A stretch of DNA of 64,000 nt from JAWVFM01 sp963771655 (GCA_963771655.1 CAVYUG010000003.1:1-64000); one strand, 5' to 3'. Counted from the first letter of the stretch, positions 35,115 to 44,429 are shown. Translations and numbers: made by a program. The notes: a model not told the origin generated them from the sequence alone.

Positions 35115-36113
35115 GTGACGAGGTGGCTGCTTCGGCTCGCATTGGCTCTCGCTGTCTGGGTGGCGACCGGCTGCGGTCGCCAGTCGACCCTCGATCCGCA
35201 CAGCAGAGCCTCGAGCGACATCGCGACGCTTTGGTGGTGGATGCTCGGCGCGGCGGCGATCGTCTTCTTCGGCGCCCTCGTGCTGCTCGCGCTGAGCTGG
35301 TTCACGCGTGAGCGACCGGGCCTGCCGATCATCGGTCGCAGCGAGAAGGCGGACAACCGCATGGTGGTCGGCTTCGGAATCGTCGTCCCGGCGATCGTGT
35401 TGATCGTCCTCTTTGCGATCTCGAACCTCTACGTGATCGGCCAGACGGACGCCCCCGCGCGGGGCTCGACGGCGATGAGCATCGAGGTCACCGGCCACCA
35501 GTGGTTCTGGGAGGTGCGTTATCCGGGGACCGACGCGGTGACGGCGAACGAGATCCACATCCCCGCCCGCACGCGGGTGCAGGTCATCGCGAAGACCGAC
35601 GACGTCATCCATTCGTTCTGGGTGCCGGAGCTGAACCGGAAGATCGACATGATCCCGGGCCAAACGAACCGAGTCCTGCTCGTCGCCGACAAACCGGGCG
35701 TCTATCGCGGCCAATGCGCTGAGTTCTGCGGCCTCCAGCACGCGCACATGGCGATGCGGGTGATCGCGCAACCGGCGCCGGCGTTTCATCGCTGGCTCGC
35801 GAACATGGCCGCGCCGGCCCGAGCTCCGGCGACGGCACCCGCGCGGCGGGGTGAGCAGGAGTTCATGTCGAGCCAGTGCGCGAGCTGCCACACGATTCGC
35901 GGCACTTCGGCGGAGGGCACAGTGGGGCCAGACCTCACCCATCTCGCCACGCGGGCGACCCTCGCAGCCGACACGATTCCGAACACTCATCGCTATCTCC
36001 TGCGCTGGATCGCCGATCCCCAATCGATCAAGCCGGGGAACCGGATGCCTGGCCTGCGGCTCACGAAGCCCCAGCTCCGCTCGATCGTCGCCTACCTGCA
36101 GGGGCTCAGGTAG
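35115..36113 (+). CDS. ctaC: Cytochrome c oxidase subunit II with fused cytochrome c domain
   Basis: 332 residues. A lipoprotein-like signal (LALALAVWVATGCG) and two transmembrane helices (about 38-60, 85-108) precede the CuA domain. CuA ligands are His in DDVIHSFWVPEL and the Cys-Cys-His-Met set in GQCAEFCGLQHAHM. The C-terminal 90 residues form a c-type cytochrome with CASCH and axial Met in GNRMPGL, making this a caa3-type oxidase. It takes electrons from the bc1-type complex encoded downstream. The start is GTG 35115. Confidence 0.93.
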   Translation: MTRWLLRLALALAVWVATGCGRQSTLDPHSRASSDIATLWWWMLGAAAIVFFGALVLLALSWFTRERPGLPIIGRSEKADNRMVVGFGIVVPAIVLIVLFAISNLYVIGQTDAPARGSTAMSIEVTGHQWFWEVRYPGTDAVTANEIHIPARTRVQVIAKTDDVIHSFWVPELNRKIDMIPGQTNRVLLVADKPGVYRGQCAEFCGLQHAHMAMRVIAQPAPAFHRWLANMAAPARAPATAPARRGEQEFMSSQCASCHTIRGTSAEGTVGPDLTHLATRATLAADTIPNTHRYLLRWIADPQSIKPGNRMPGLRLTKPQLRSIVAYLQGLR

Positions 36114-36115
36114 CG

Positions 36116-38020
36116 ATGGCGATCGCCGTCCCACCCGCCGCCGAGGCCCGGGTCGATCGCCTCGACCGCATCTGGAAGGAGCGCCCGGGGCTCTTCGGGT
36201 GGCTCACGACGGTCGACCACAAGCGGATCGGGATCCTCTACTTCTTCACCGCGCTCGCCTTCTTCGCAGCCGGCGGCGTCGAGGCGCTCCTCATCCGGAC
36301 CCAGCTGGCGGGCCCGAACGGGACCGTTCTCAGCCCGGGCGCCTTCGACCAGGCGATGACGATGCACGGGGTCACGATGATCTTCCTGTTCGTGATCCCG
36401 ATGTCGATCGGGGCGTTCGGGAACTACCTCGTGCCGCTCATGATCGGCGCCCGGGACATGGCGTTCCCGCGCCTCAACGCCTTCTCGTTCTGGGCCTACC
36501 TGTGCTCCGGGCTCTTCATGTACATCGGTCTCGCGACCGGCAACGGCCCCAACGCCGGCTGGTTCGACTACGTCCCGCTTGCGTCGAAGACGTACAGCCC
36601 CGGCCTCGGGATCGACTTCTACGCGCTCGGCCTGCTGTTCAACAGCATCTCCTCGACGGCGTCGGCCGTCAACTTCATCGTCACGATCTTCAAGCACCGC
36701 GCGCCGGGCATGTCGCTAAACCGCATGCCGCTCTTCTGCTTCGCGTTCCTCGCCGTGTCGTTCGCACTCGTCTTCGCGCTCCCGGCGCTCTCGGTCGCGC
36801 TGATCCTGCTCGAGCTCGACCGGATGCTCGGCTTCCACTTCTACGACGTCGCGAAGGGGGGCGACACGATCCTCTGGCAGAACCTCTTCTGGATCTTCGG
36901 CCACCCCGAGGTCTACATCATCATCCTGCCCGCGTTCGGGATCGCGACCTCGATCATTCCCACGTTCGTGCGGCGGCGGATGGTCGCCTTCCCGCTCGTC
37001 GCCCTGGCCGAGATCCTGGTGGCGTTCATCGGCTTCGGCGTGTGGGCGCACCACATGTTCGCGGTCGGCCTCTCGACCGTGACGACGGTCTACTTCGCGG
37101 CGGCGAGCCTCATCATCGTCATCCCGAGCGGGATCCAGTTATTCGCCTGGATCACGACGATCCTCACCGGAACGCCGAGGTTCAAGACGCCGCTGCTCTG
37201 GATCATCGGCTTCATCGTCCTGTTCATGCTCGGCGGGCTCTCGGGCATCACGTTCGCCGCGATCCCGTTCGACCAGCAGCTCACCGACACCTATTACGTC
37301 GTCGCACATTTCCACTACGTGATCTTCGGCGCGGCGGTGTTCCCCCTGATCGGCGGGGCCTTCTACTGGTTCCCGAAGGTCACTGGCCGCATGTACCACG
37401 AGGGCTGGGGAAAGGCGAGCTTCTGGCTCACCTTCATCGGCATGAACATCACGTTCTTTCCGATGCACATCCTCGGGCTCGACGGAATGCCGCGGCGCCA
37501 GTACACGTATCCCTCCGACATGGGCTGGACCGGGCTCAATCTCCTGGAGACGATCGGCGCCTACCTTCTCGCGGCGGGCCTCATCGCGGTGGTCGTGAAC
37601 CTCGCCATCAGCCGGTTCCGCGGCGAGCGCGTCGGCAACGACCCGTGGGGGGGCGACACGCTCGAGTGGTCCACCACCTCGCCCCCGCCCGCCTACAACT
37701 ACGCCGTCATCCCACGGGTCTCGAGCCCGTACGCGATGTGGGACAGGGAGGACCGCGAGGCCGACATCCGCGATCTCGAGCGGGGAGACCGCGTGCTCGA
37801 GCGCGGGCACGAGACGCCCGCTTCGACGGCGGTCGACGCCGACTGGGACGAGGTGCTCGACATGCCATCGAGCTCACCGTGGCCGCCGGTTCTGGCGCTG
37901 GCGCTCTCCGGCGTCTTCGCCTTCGCGCTGCTCGAGCTATGGATCGCGGCGGGAATCTTCGTCCTGGGCTCGATGGCCGTGCTCGCCGCGTGGCACCTGA
38001 GGGAGCCGCAGGAAGCATGA
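36116..38020 (+). CDS. ctaD: Cytochrome c oxidase subunit I with C-terminal extension
   Basis: 634 residues. Heme and CuB ligands are visible: TMHGVTMIFLFVIP (heme a His), WIFGHPEVYIIILP (CuB His with the Tyr cross-link), WAHHMFAVG (CuB His pair) and YVVAHFHYVIFG (heme a3 and a). Twelve core helices are followed by a charged linker and two further helices near the C-terminus (VLALALSGVFAFALLELWIAAGIFVL), probably a fused subunit IV-like part. It is the proton-pumping O2-reducing subunit. The ATG at 36116 lies 2 bases after ctaC. Confidence 0.95.
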   Translation: MAIAVPPAAEARVDRLDRIWKERPGLFGWLTTVDHKRIGILYFFTALAFFAAGGVEALLIRTQLAGPNGTVLSPGAFDQAMTMHGVTMIFLFVIPMSIGAFGNYLVPLMIGARDMAFPRLNAFSFWAYLCSGLFMYIGLATGNGPNAGWFDYVPLASKTYSPGLGIDFYALGLLFNSISSTASAVNFIVTIFKHRAPGMSLNRMPLFCFAFLAVSFALVFALPALSVALILLELDRMLGFHFYDVAKGGDTILWQNLFWIFGHPEVYIIILPAFGIATSIIPTFVRRRMVAFPLVALAEILVAFIGFGVWAHHMFAVGLSTVTTVYFAAASLIIVIPSGIQLFAWITTILTGTPRFKTPLLWIIGFIVLFMLGGLSGITFAAIPFDQQLTDTYYVVAHFHYVIFGAAVFPLIGGAFYWFPKVTGRMYHEGWGKASFWLTFIGMNITFFPMHILGLDGMPRRQYTYPSDMGWTGLNLLETIGAYLLAAGLIAVVVNLAISRFRGERVGNDPWGGDTLEWSTTSPPPAYNYAVIPRVSSPYAMWDREDREADIRDLERGDRVLERGHETPASTAVDADWDEVLDMPSSSPWPPVLALALSGVFAFALLELWIAAGIFVLGSMAVLAAWHLREPQEA

Positions 38021-38637
38021 GCGAGCCGACACGCAGCATGGAGGCAACGGGGGCCGGGGCGGCGGCTCGCGTCGCGCGCGCGCGCCGCGCGATGCCGAGC
38101 GGGTGGTGGGGCATCGCCCTCGTCATCGCGACCGAGGCAACGCTGTTCGGCTCGCTGATCGCCGCTTACTTCTACCTGCGCTTCCAGGCGTCCGCTTGGC
38201 CGCCCGCCGGGGTGCCCGCACCCTCCGTGACCCTGCCGCTCGTCCTGACCGGGGTCCTGCTCCTCACCGCCGTGCCGCTCTACGGCGCGGTCCGCGCCGC
38301 GCGCGCGGCCGCCCCGCGACGAGCGTGGTGGCTGCTCGCGCTCGCGTTCTGCGTCCAGGCCGCGTACCTGGGTCTCCAGATCCATCTGTTCGTCGACGAC
38401 ATGAACGCGTTCACACCGCAGGGAAGCGCCTACGGGTCCATCTACTTCACCCTCCTCGGCGTCGACCACGTTCACGTCGCGATCGGCCTCGCCCTGGACG
38501 TCTGGCTACTCGCGAAGCTCCTCGGGGGGCTCACCAACTACCGGATGGTGGCATTGCGGGTCGTCTCGCTCTACTGGTACTTCGTGGCCTTGGTCGGTGT
38601 CGCGGTCGTGTTCACCCAGCTCTATCCCTCGCTGTGA
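38017..38637 (+). CDS. ctaE: Cytochrome c oxidase subunit III
   Basis: 206 residues, five transmembrane helices, with the COX3 marks WWGIALVIATEATLFGSLIAAYFYLR, GSIYFTLLGVDHVHVAIGLA and the ending VSLYWYFVALVGVAVVFTQLY. It starts by ATGA overlap with ctaD. It stabilises the oxidase core. Confidence 0.92.
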   Translation: MSEPTRSMEATGAGAAARVARARRAMPSGWWGIALVIATEATLFGSLIAAYFYLRFQASAWPPAGVPAPSVTLPLVLTGVLLLTAVPLYGAVRAARAAAPRRAWWLLALAFCVQAAYLGLQIHLFVDDMNAFTPQGSAYGSIYFTLLGVDHVHVAIGLALDVWLLAKLLGGLTNYRMVALRVVSLYWYFVALVGVAVVFTQLYPSL

Positions 38638-39017
38638 GCGGCGCGCCGACATCCGCGACCTCGCCGCGCCTGTGGTTCGCGGTGGCCGGATCGCCGGTCG
38701 CCTGGGGCTTCCAGTTCGGTATCGGCTACTGGATCAGCGAGGCGCATTGCAACCAGGTGGCGAGCGGCTGGACCGACATCGCGCAGGGGCTCGCCATCGC
38801 GTTCACCGCCGTCGCGGCACTGATCGCCGTGGCGGCGGGGCTCACCGCCCTGAGCCTTTACCGGGCGACCTCGGACGTCGACGACGACGACGGTCCGCCG
38901 TCGGGCCGGACCCACTTCCTCGCCATCGTCGGGATGGCGATCACCCCCCTCTTCTTCTTCATCATCGTCATGAACGGCGTTGGGGTGAGCGTCCTCTCCC
39001 CCTGTCAGCAGTCATGA
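38634..39017 (+). CDS. Membrane protein of the oxidase operon, unknown
   Basis: 127 residues from a GTG that overlaps the ctaE stop (GTGA). Three transmembrane helices: about 12-32 (AVAGSPVAWGFQFGIGYWIS), 45-72 and 95-120 (LAIVGMAITPLFFFIIVMNGVG). Two cysteines lie near the first loop and the C-terminus. I do not recognise the family. Its fixed position between ctaE and qcrC, with overlaps on both sides, suggests an accessory or assembly subunit of the oxidase-bc1 supercomplex. Confidence 0.75.
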   Translation: MSGAPTSATSPRLWFAVAGSPVAWGFQFGIGYWISEAHCNQVASGWTDIAQGLAIAFTAVAALIAVAAGLTALSLYRATSDVDDDDGPPSGRTHFLAIVGMAITPLFFFIIVMNGVGVSVLSPCQQS

Positions 39018-39835
39018 AGGGCGCTGCGTCCGCGCACCGAGTCCGCGGCCGCGCCATCGCGGGGCTCGTCGCCCTCGCGGCGTTCGCCGCGGCGGCCGCC
39101 GCCATCGCACAGCCCCCGAGCGGAATCGTCCATACGAAGCCCGAGCGGAACCGCCCCCCGCGCGCGCTCGGCGCCGAGCTCTTCGCGGCCAACTGCGTGA
39201 GCTGCCACGGGATCGACGGGCGGGGGATCCAGCAGCCACAGCCGGGCGGCGCGGGCGACATCACCGGGCAGGGGCCGAGCCTCCGCGGCGTTGGGGCACT
39301 CGCGCCGGACTTCTACCTGCGCACGGGCCGCATGCCGATCGCTCACGCGGGCGAGGAGCCGGAGCGGCATCGCCCGTTCTTCTCGCGTCGCGAGATCCGC
39401 GGGCTCGTCGCCTACGTCGCCTCGTTCGGCAAGGGCCCGCCGATCCCGCACCCGCGTCCCGGGCGCGGAGACCTGGCCAGGGGCCAGCAGCTCTTCACCT
39501 CGAACTGCGCCGGTTGCCACCAGGTGGTCGGCGAGGGCGGGTACGTGACGGGTGCGCGCGTCCCCGTCCTGCGGCACGCGAGCGCCCGCGAGATCGCCGA
39601 GGCGGTGAGGATCGGTCCCTACCTGATGCCGCGCTTCGGGCCCCGCACGATCACGCCCCACGAGCTGGACGACATCGTCGCTTACGTCAAGAGCGTGCGC
39701 TCGCCGGACGACGCCGGAGGACTCGGCATCGGCCACATCGGCCCGGTGCCGGAGGGCATGGTCGCCTGGCTCGTGGCGGCGGTCGTCCTCGTGGGCGTCT
39801 GCGTTCTGATCGGGGAGAGGTTGAAGAAGACATGA
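39014..39835 (+). CDS. qcrC: Diheme cytochrome c of the bc1 complex (QcrC-like)
   Basis: 273 residues: an N-terminal signal anchor (about 12-32), two class-I cytochrome c domains with CVSCH (about 61-65) and CAGCH (about 162-166), axial Met in GRMPIAH and YLMPRFG, and a C-terminal transmembrane helix (GMVAWLVAAVVLVGVCVLIG). This is the actinobacterial diheme form that passes electrons directly to the oxidase CuA. ATGA overlap with the preceding gene. Confidence 0.9.
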   Translation: MKGAASAHRVRGRAIAGLVALAAFAAAAAAIAQPPSGIVHTKPERNRPPRALGAELFAANCVSCHGIDGRGIQQPQPGGAGDITGQGPSLRGVGALAPDFYLRTGRMPIAHAGEEPERHRPFFSRREIRGLVAYVASFGKGPPIPHPRPGRGDLARGQQLFTSNCAGCHQVVGEGGYVTGARVPVLRHASAREIAEAVRIGPYLMPRFGPRTITPHELDDIVAYVKSVRSPDDAGGLGIGHIGPVPEGMVAWLVAAVVLVGVCVLIGERLKKT

Positions 39836-40818
39836 GGGTCCTCAAGGCGCTTTGGCTCGTGATCGTGCTCATCATCGGGCTGGCGCGGCCGCCGTGGAAG
39901 CGTCCGCGGATCGTGCCCGAGGGCGACCCGTCCGGCCGCGCGGAGCTCGTCGTCGGCGGCCTGCTCCTCGCGGCGGGAGCGTGCGGCCTGTTGTTCGTCG
40001 TGGCATACGTGCTCGACTGGCCGAACCGCACCCAGCTCCTCGGCCTGACGCTCGGCGTCGGTCTGGCCCTGCTCTCCGCCGCGTGCATCGTCGCCTCACG
40101 CCACCTCGTGGTGACGGAGGAGCTCGAGGAGGAGTACCCCGAGCCGGGGGGTGACCGCGGAGAGGCCGATGCCGTCAGTCAAATCGTCGAGGAGAGCTCC
40201 AGCCGGCTCACCCGAAAGCGGTTCCTGGCGGGCGCGGCGGGCGCGGCGGGCGCGGGGCTCGGCGCAGCTCTCATTGCGCCCGTCGCCGGCCTCGGTCCGA
40301 TCCTCGACACGGAGTCGCTCTACGACTCGCCCTGGCGGCGGGGACGCCGGCTCGTCGATGGGACGGGAAAGGCGTTTCGTGCGTCCGACATCGCCGAGGA
40401 GGCGTTCTACACCGCGTTTCCAGAGGGCGCCTCCCAGGAGGAGCTCGGCTCGCCGGTGGTGGTCGTGCGGCTCAAGACGCAGGACCTCGAGCTGCCCCGG
40501 GACCGCGGCGACTGGGCGCCGAATGGGATCGTCGCGTACTCGAAGATATGCACGCACGCGGGTTGCGCGGTCGCCCTCTATCGCAAGCCGCTCTTCCCGC
40601 CGGCCGAGCCCGAGCCGGCGCTCGTGTGCCCGTGCCACTACTCGACCTTCAACCCGGCCACCGGCGGCACCGTCCTGTTCGGCCCCGCCGGACGGGACCT
40701 CCCTCAGCTTCCGCTGGAAATCGATCACGAGGGCTTCCTGAGGGCGGGCGGCAATTTCTCCGGGCCGGTCGGGCCGAGCTTCTGGGGCGTGAGGACGAGG
40801 GGGCCGCACACGACATGA
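39832..40818 (+). CDS. qcrA: Rieske iron-sulphur subunit
   Basis: 328 residues. Two N-terminal helices (about 4-18 and 42-62, then 72-88) and a third, Tat-like helix (RKRFLAGAAGAAGAGLGAAL) precede the Rieske domain, with cluster ligands in CTHAGCAVAL and CPCHYSTF. The extra N-terminal helices are typical of actinobacterial QcrA. The alanine-glycine helix is encoded by a short in-frame DNA repeat around 40228-40256. ATGA overlap with qcrC. Confidence 0.92.
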   Translation: MRVLKALWLVIVLIIGLARPPWKRPRIVPEGDPSGRAELVVGGLLLAAGACGLLFVVAYVLDWPNRTQLLGLTLGVGLALLSAACIVASRHLVVTEELEEEYPEPGGDRGEADAVSQIVEESSSRLTRKRFLAGAAGAAGAGLGAALIAPVAGLGPILDTESLYDSPWRRGRRLVDGTGKAFRASDIAEEAFYTAFPEGASQEELGSPVVVVRLKTQDLELPRDRGDWAPNGIVAYSKICTHAGCAVALYRKPLFPPAEPEPALVCPCHYSTFNPATGGTVLFGPAGRDLPQLPLEIDHEGFLRAGGNFSGPVGPSFWGVRTRGPHTT

Positions 40819-42179
40819 TGCGCTCGCTGGTCCGCTTCCTCGACGAGCGGACGGGTTCGGCCTCGTTCGCGCGCAAGGCGCTGCGCTATGCGTTCCCCGA
40901 CCACTGGTCGTTCCTGCTCGGAGAGATCGCCCTCTACGCGTTCGTCGTCCTCGTCGCGACAGGCATCTACCTGACGTTCTTCTTCGAGCCGAGCACCGCG
41001 ACCACCGTCTACCACGGCTCCTACTCCCCGCTCGACGGGGTCGAGATGACGCGCGCATATCGCTCGGTTCTCGACATCTCCTTCGACGTGAAGGCCGGGC
41101 TTCTGATCCGGCAGACGCATCACTGGGCGGCGGACGTCTTCGTCGCGGCCATCGTCCTCCACCTCCTCAGGGTCTTCTTCACGGGCGCCTATCGGAAGCC
41201 GCGCGAGCTGACCTATGTCATCGGCGTCCTGATGCTCTTCATCAGCCTGCTCGAGGGATATCTCGGATACTCCTTGGCCGACGACCTGCTGTCGGGGATG
41301 GGCCTCGCGATCGGCTACGGGGTGGCCCTCTCGATTCCAGTCATCGGGCCCAATCTCGCGCTCGGAATCTGGGGGAGCCAGTTGCCGGGGGACCCCGACT
41401 TCTGGTCGCGCATGTACATCACCCACGTGCTGATCCTGCCGATCGTCATCGGCGGCCTCATGGCGGCGCACCTCGCGCTCGTCGCCTCACGCCACCACAC
41501 CCAGTTCAAGCGGATGGCGCGCCAGACGGAGCGCCGCCTCGTCGGAGTGCCGACGTTTCCTGGGCAGGCGCCGCGCTCGCTCGGCCTCTTCTTCGCCGTC
41601 GCCGCAGCGCTGGTGCTGCTCGGCGGGCTCGTGCAGATCAACCCGGTCTGGCTCTGGGGCCCCTACCACCTCGCGGACGGGACGAACGGCGCCCAGCCCG
41701 ACTGGTATCTGGGTTGGCTCATCGGCGCGCTGCGGCTCGTGCCCTCCTTCGACGTCGTCATCGCCAATCGAACCGTCGTGCCCAACCCGTTCTGGGGCGG
41801 AGCCCTCTTCCCCCTGGCAATCATGTCCCTGATGCTCGCCTGGCCATGGCTCGAGCGACGCGTTACCGGGGACAGACGGGTGCATAACGTCCTCGACCGG
41901 CCTCGCGATGCGCCCTGGAGGACCGCGATCGGCGCCGCGGTCTGGACCTTCGTGGTGCTCGTATTCCTCGCCGGCTCGGCCGATCGCATCTTCGTCTTCA
42001 CGGGCCTCAGCTACTCGTTGCAGATCTGGCTGTTTCGCATCGCGGCGATCGTGTTGCCGCTCGTTGTCCTCGTCGGGACCCGGAAGCTCTGCCTCGCGCT
42101 CCAGCACGCCGAGAAGATCGAGAACGACCGCGAGCGGGCCGAGAAGGAGGCCGAGGCGGCGGCGAGGGCTCCGAGCTGA
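40815..42179 (+). CDS. qcrB: Cytochrome b subunit
   Basis: 454 residues, eight or nine transmembrane helices. Heme b ligands lie in QTHHWAADVFVAAIVLHLLR and THVLILPIVIGGLMAAHLAL. The quinol-site motif is PDWYLGWL, the actinobacterial form of PEWY. The C-terminal tail is charged and coiled-coil-like (EKIENDRERAEKEAEAAA). It is the last gene of the operon, starting by ATGA overlap with qcrA. Confidence 0.93.
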   Translation: MMRSLVRFLDERTGSASFARKALRYAFPDHWSFLLGEIALYAFVVLVATGIYLTFFFEPSTATTVYHGSYSPLDGVEMTRAYRSVLDISFDVKAGLLIRQTHHWAADVFVAAIVLHLLRVFFTGAYRKPRELTYVIGVLMLFISLLEGYLGYSLADDLLSGMGLAIGYGVALSIPVIGPNLALGIWGSQLPGDPDFWSRMYITHVLILPIVIGGLMAAHLALVASRHHTQFKRMARQTERRLVGVPTFPGQAPRSLGLFFAVAAALVLLGGLVQINPVWLWGPYHLADGTNGAQPDWYLGWLIGALRLVPSFDVVIANRTVVPNPFWGGALFPLAIMSLMLAWPWLERRVTGDRRVHNVLDRPRDAPWRTAIGAAVWTFVVLVFLAGSADRIFVFTGLSYSLQIWLFRIAAIVLPLVVLVGTRKLCLALQHAEKIENDRERAEKEAEAAARAPS

Positions 42180-42186
42180 CGATCCG

Positions 42187-43185
42187 CTAGCGGCGCTCGC
42201 CCCGCATGGCTGCGGCGGCGGTCGCCGCACCTGCGACGACGAGCGCGCCCGCTCCGAGCGCGGCGGGGTGACGCGTCAGGCGCTCGAGCATGCTCCGCGA
42301 GCGAGACTGCTCGCCGAATGTCCCGTGCGCGCCGTGGTCGCCGGGAACGGGGGCGAACAGGTTGTCGGGGCGGCCGTTGACGGGCTCGTCGGTCTGCTGG
42401 GCATCGAAGCCGACACGCGCGAGATAGATGTCCGCGGCCCAGGGTGCCAGCTTGTTGCCGACGATCGTCTTCCAGACGGGGGCGCCGACGTAGTGCTCGC
42501 GCGGGGCCTTCTCCGAGGCCCACACGATCGCCCGAGCAGCGACCTCGGGCTGGTAGATGGGCGGCACGGGTTGAGGGTGCTTCGCCACCTTGGTGCGGCC
42601 GATCTCGAACTGCGGCGTGTTGAGAGCCGGCAGCTGCACCATGCTGATCCGCACGCCCGAGCCGTCGTGCATGAGCTCGGTGCGGACCGATTCGGTGAAG
42701 CCCTTGATCGCGTGCTTCGCACCGCAGTAGGCGGACTGGAGCGGGATGCCGCGGTAGGCGAGCGCGGAACCGACCTGAACGATCGTGCCGGCGTCGCGGG
42801 GACGCATGCGCGCAAGCGCCGCCCGCGTGCCCCACACGGCGCCGAGGTAGGTCACCTCGGTTGCGCGGCGGAACTCCTCGGGCTCGACCTCGGTGAAGGG
42901 CGAGAAGACCGTCGCCATGGCGTCGTTGACCCAGACGTCGATCGACCCGAGCTCCTCCTCGATCGTCGTCGCGGCCGCGTCGACCGCATCCGCGTCCGCA
43001 ACGTCCGCGGGGACGGTGAGCGCATCGCCGCCGGCCGCGGCGATCTCCGCGCTCGCGCCCGCCAGACCGTCGGCGCCGCGCGCGATGAGGGCGACGCGAT
43101 CACCGCGCCGCGCGAACTCGAGCGCGCTCGCCCGGCCGACCCCGGCCGAGGCGCCGGTGACCGCAACCACACGACCGCTCGCCAT
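42187..43185 (-). CDS. SDR family oxidoreductase
   Basis: 332 residues. The NAD(P) motif is VTGASAGVGRA (about 9-19); the active site is Ser in VQVGSALAYRG and YCGAKHAIKGF (Tyr-x3-Lys). The C-terminus extends beyond the normal 250 residues with a linker and a hydrophobic Ala-rich helix (LGAGALVVAGAATAAAAM) that may anchor it to the membrane. A SigB/SigF-type promoter lies 12 bases upstream (43198-43223) and overlaps a 9-bp inverted repeat. Confidence 0.88.
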   Translation of the reverse strand: MASGRVVAVTGASAGVGRASALEFARRGDRVALIARGADGLAGASAEIAAAGGDALTVPADVADADAVDAAATTIEEELGSIDVWVNDAMATVFSPFTEVEPEEFRRATEVTYLGAVWGTRAALARMRPRDAGTIVQVGSALAYRGIPLQSAYCGAKHAIKGFTESVRTELMHDGSGVRISMVQLPALNTPQFEIGRTKVAKHPQPVPPIYQPEVAARAIVWASEKAPREHYVGAPVWKTIVGNKLAPWAADIYLARVGFDAQQTDEPVNGRPDNLFAPVPGDHGAHGTFGEQSRSRSMLERLTRHPAALGAGALVVAGAATAAAAMRGERR

Positions 43186-43186
43186 A

Positions 43187-43223
43187 GCGCCCGGGGGTTA
43201 CCCGGGCGCGATGGTCGAAAAAC
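43187..43223 (-). promoter_or_regulatory. SigB/SigF-type promoter with hairpin, SDR gene
   Basis: GTTTTT (43223-43218), 14 bases, GGGTAA (43203-43198). A perfect 9-bp inverted repeat GCGCCCGGG (43187-43195) with CCCGGGCGC (43201-43209) covers the -10, so it could be an operator. Confidence 0.55.
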
Positions 43224-43226
43224 GGG

Positions 43227-44177
43227 TTAGGCCGCGCTGCGGAAGGCGGCGAGGGCGCCGTCGCGAGCGAGGCGCGCCAGCGCCCGCTCCTCGAGCTCGC
43301 GGGTGGAGCTCTGGGTCAAGCCGAGCTTGCGGGCCGTATCGCGCACCGAGTGCGCCTCACGTCCGCCCGTGCCGAAGCGGGCCTCGATCACCGAACGCTC
43401 CTCGTCGGTGAGCTTCGACAGCGCCGCGGCGACGGTGTCCTCCTGCTCGCGCTCGAGCACCTCGTCCTCGAGGTTCGTCGCGCTCTCCGCATGGAGCTCG
43501 CCGAGGCTCGTGTCGCCGTCGCCGATCGGGGCGTCGAGGCTGGTCGTGACCCTCGTAAGGTCGCGAACGGCCAGCACCTCGTCGAACGGCAGCTTCGCGT
43601 GCTCGGCGACCTCCTCGTCGGTCGGGTCGCGGTCGAGCTTCGCGCGCAGGTCCGCCTCCGCGCGGGCGACGTTGCGTTCGCGCTGGGCGATGTGCGCGGG
43701 AATCCGGACGCCGCGGCCCGTGTTGTCCAGCCCTCGCTGCACGGCCTGCTTGATCCACAGGACCGCGTAGGTCGAGAACTTGTAGCCGCGACGCCAGTCG
43801 AACTTCTCGGCAGCGCGGATCAGCCCCAGCATCGCCTCCTGCACGAGGTCCTCGCGCGAGAGTCCGTGGCCCGCGTAGCGCAGGGCGAACTTGACGACCA
43901 GGCGGAGGTTGGAGTTGATGAGACGCTCCTTGGCCTCGAGGTCGCCGCGCTCGATGCGCTGCGCCAGCTCGACCTCCTCCTCGCGAGTGAGCAGGGGGTA
44001 GCGGCTTGCCTGATTCAGGAAGAGCTGGAAGCTTTCAGTTGTCGTGGGGGTCGCCGCGGAGACGTGAGCCTCGCCGCGTCGCGCCGCCTGGCGCGCCGAG
44101 CGCAACTCGGCCGTGTGCTCTCCGCGGAGGCGACCCGTGTCAGCGCGCTGTGCGTCAGCGCTCCTGCCTCGGTCCAT
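43227..44177 (-). CDS. Sigma-70 family RNA polymerase sigma factor (group 2/SigA-like)
   Basis: 316 residues. Region 1.2 FQLFLNQASRYPLLTREEEVELAQRIERGD, region 2 DLVQEAMLGLIRAAEKFDWR with YKFSTYAVLWIKQAVQRGLD (-10 recognition and melting), region 3 about 160-230, region 4 LTDEERSVIEARFGTGG with the HTH SVRDTARKLGLTQSSTREL (key residues only). It lacks a long region 1.1. AAGGAGG lies 7 bases before ATG 44177. The promoter at 44214-44243 has a LexA-like box in its spacer, so the gene may be SOS-controlled. Confidence 0.9.
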   Translation of the reverse strand: MDRGRSADAQRADTGRLRGEHTAELRSARQAARRGEAHVSAATPTTTESFQLFLNQASRYPLLTREEEVELAQRIERGDLEAKERLINSNLRLVVKFALRYAGHGLSREDLVQEAMLGLIRAAEKFDWRRGYKFSTYAVLWIKQAVQRGLDNTGRGVRIPAHIAQRERNVARAEADLRAKLDRDPTDEEVAEHAKLPFDEVLAVRDLTRVTTSLDAPIGDGDTSLGELHAESATNLEDEVLEREQEDTVAAALSKLTDEERSVIEARFGTGGREAHSVRDTARKLGLTQSSTRELEERALARLARDGALAAFRSAA

Positions 44178-44213
44178 CCGGGGCCTCCTTAACGGGTTCC
44201 TAGAGCTTCAGAA

Positions 44214-44243
44214 AGTATAGTACGAACCACCGTTCGATGTCAA
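44214..44243 (-). promoter_or_regulatory. Sigma-70 promoter with LexA-like box
   Basis: On the minus strand TTGACA (44243-44238), 18 bases, TATACT (44219-44214). The spacer holds CGAAC-N4-GTTCG (44223-44236), identical in form to the CGAACNNNNGTTCG SOS box of Gram-positive and actinobacterial LexA. A bound repressor there would block RNA polymerase. Confidence 0.75.
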
Positions 44244-44429
44244 GTGAAATACGAATCGCCTGCAAATCAGGCGATTCCGACGCAAGTCCCGGCGACCTGA
44301 GCGGAACTGGAGCCGAAACCAGGCCGGTCGACGAAGCGGGCGCCCCGCCGGCCGGTCACGTTGAATACCCCCGAGCGGCAAAAAGTTGCGGGGGCGCTTC
44401 CCCGCACGCGGGCTCGGGCGCTTCCCGCA

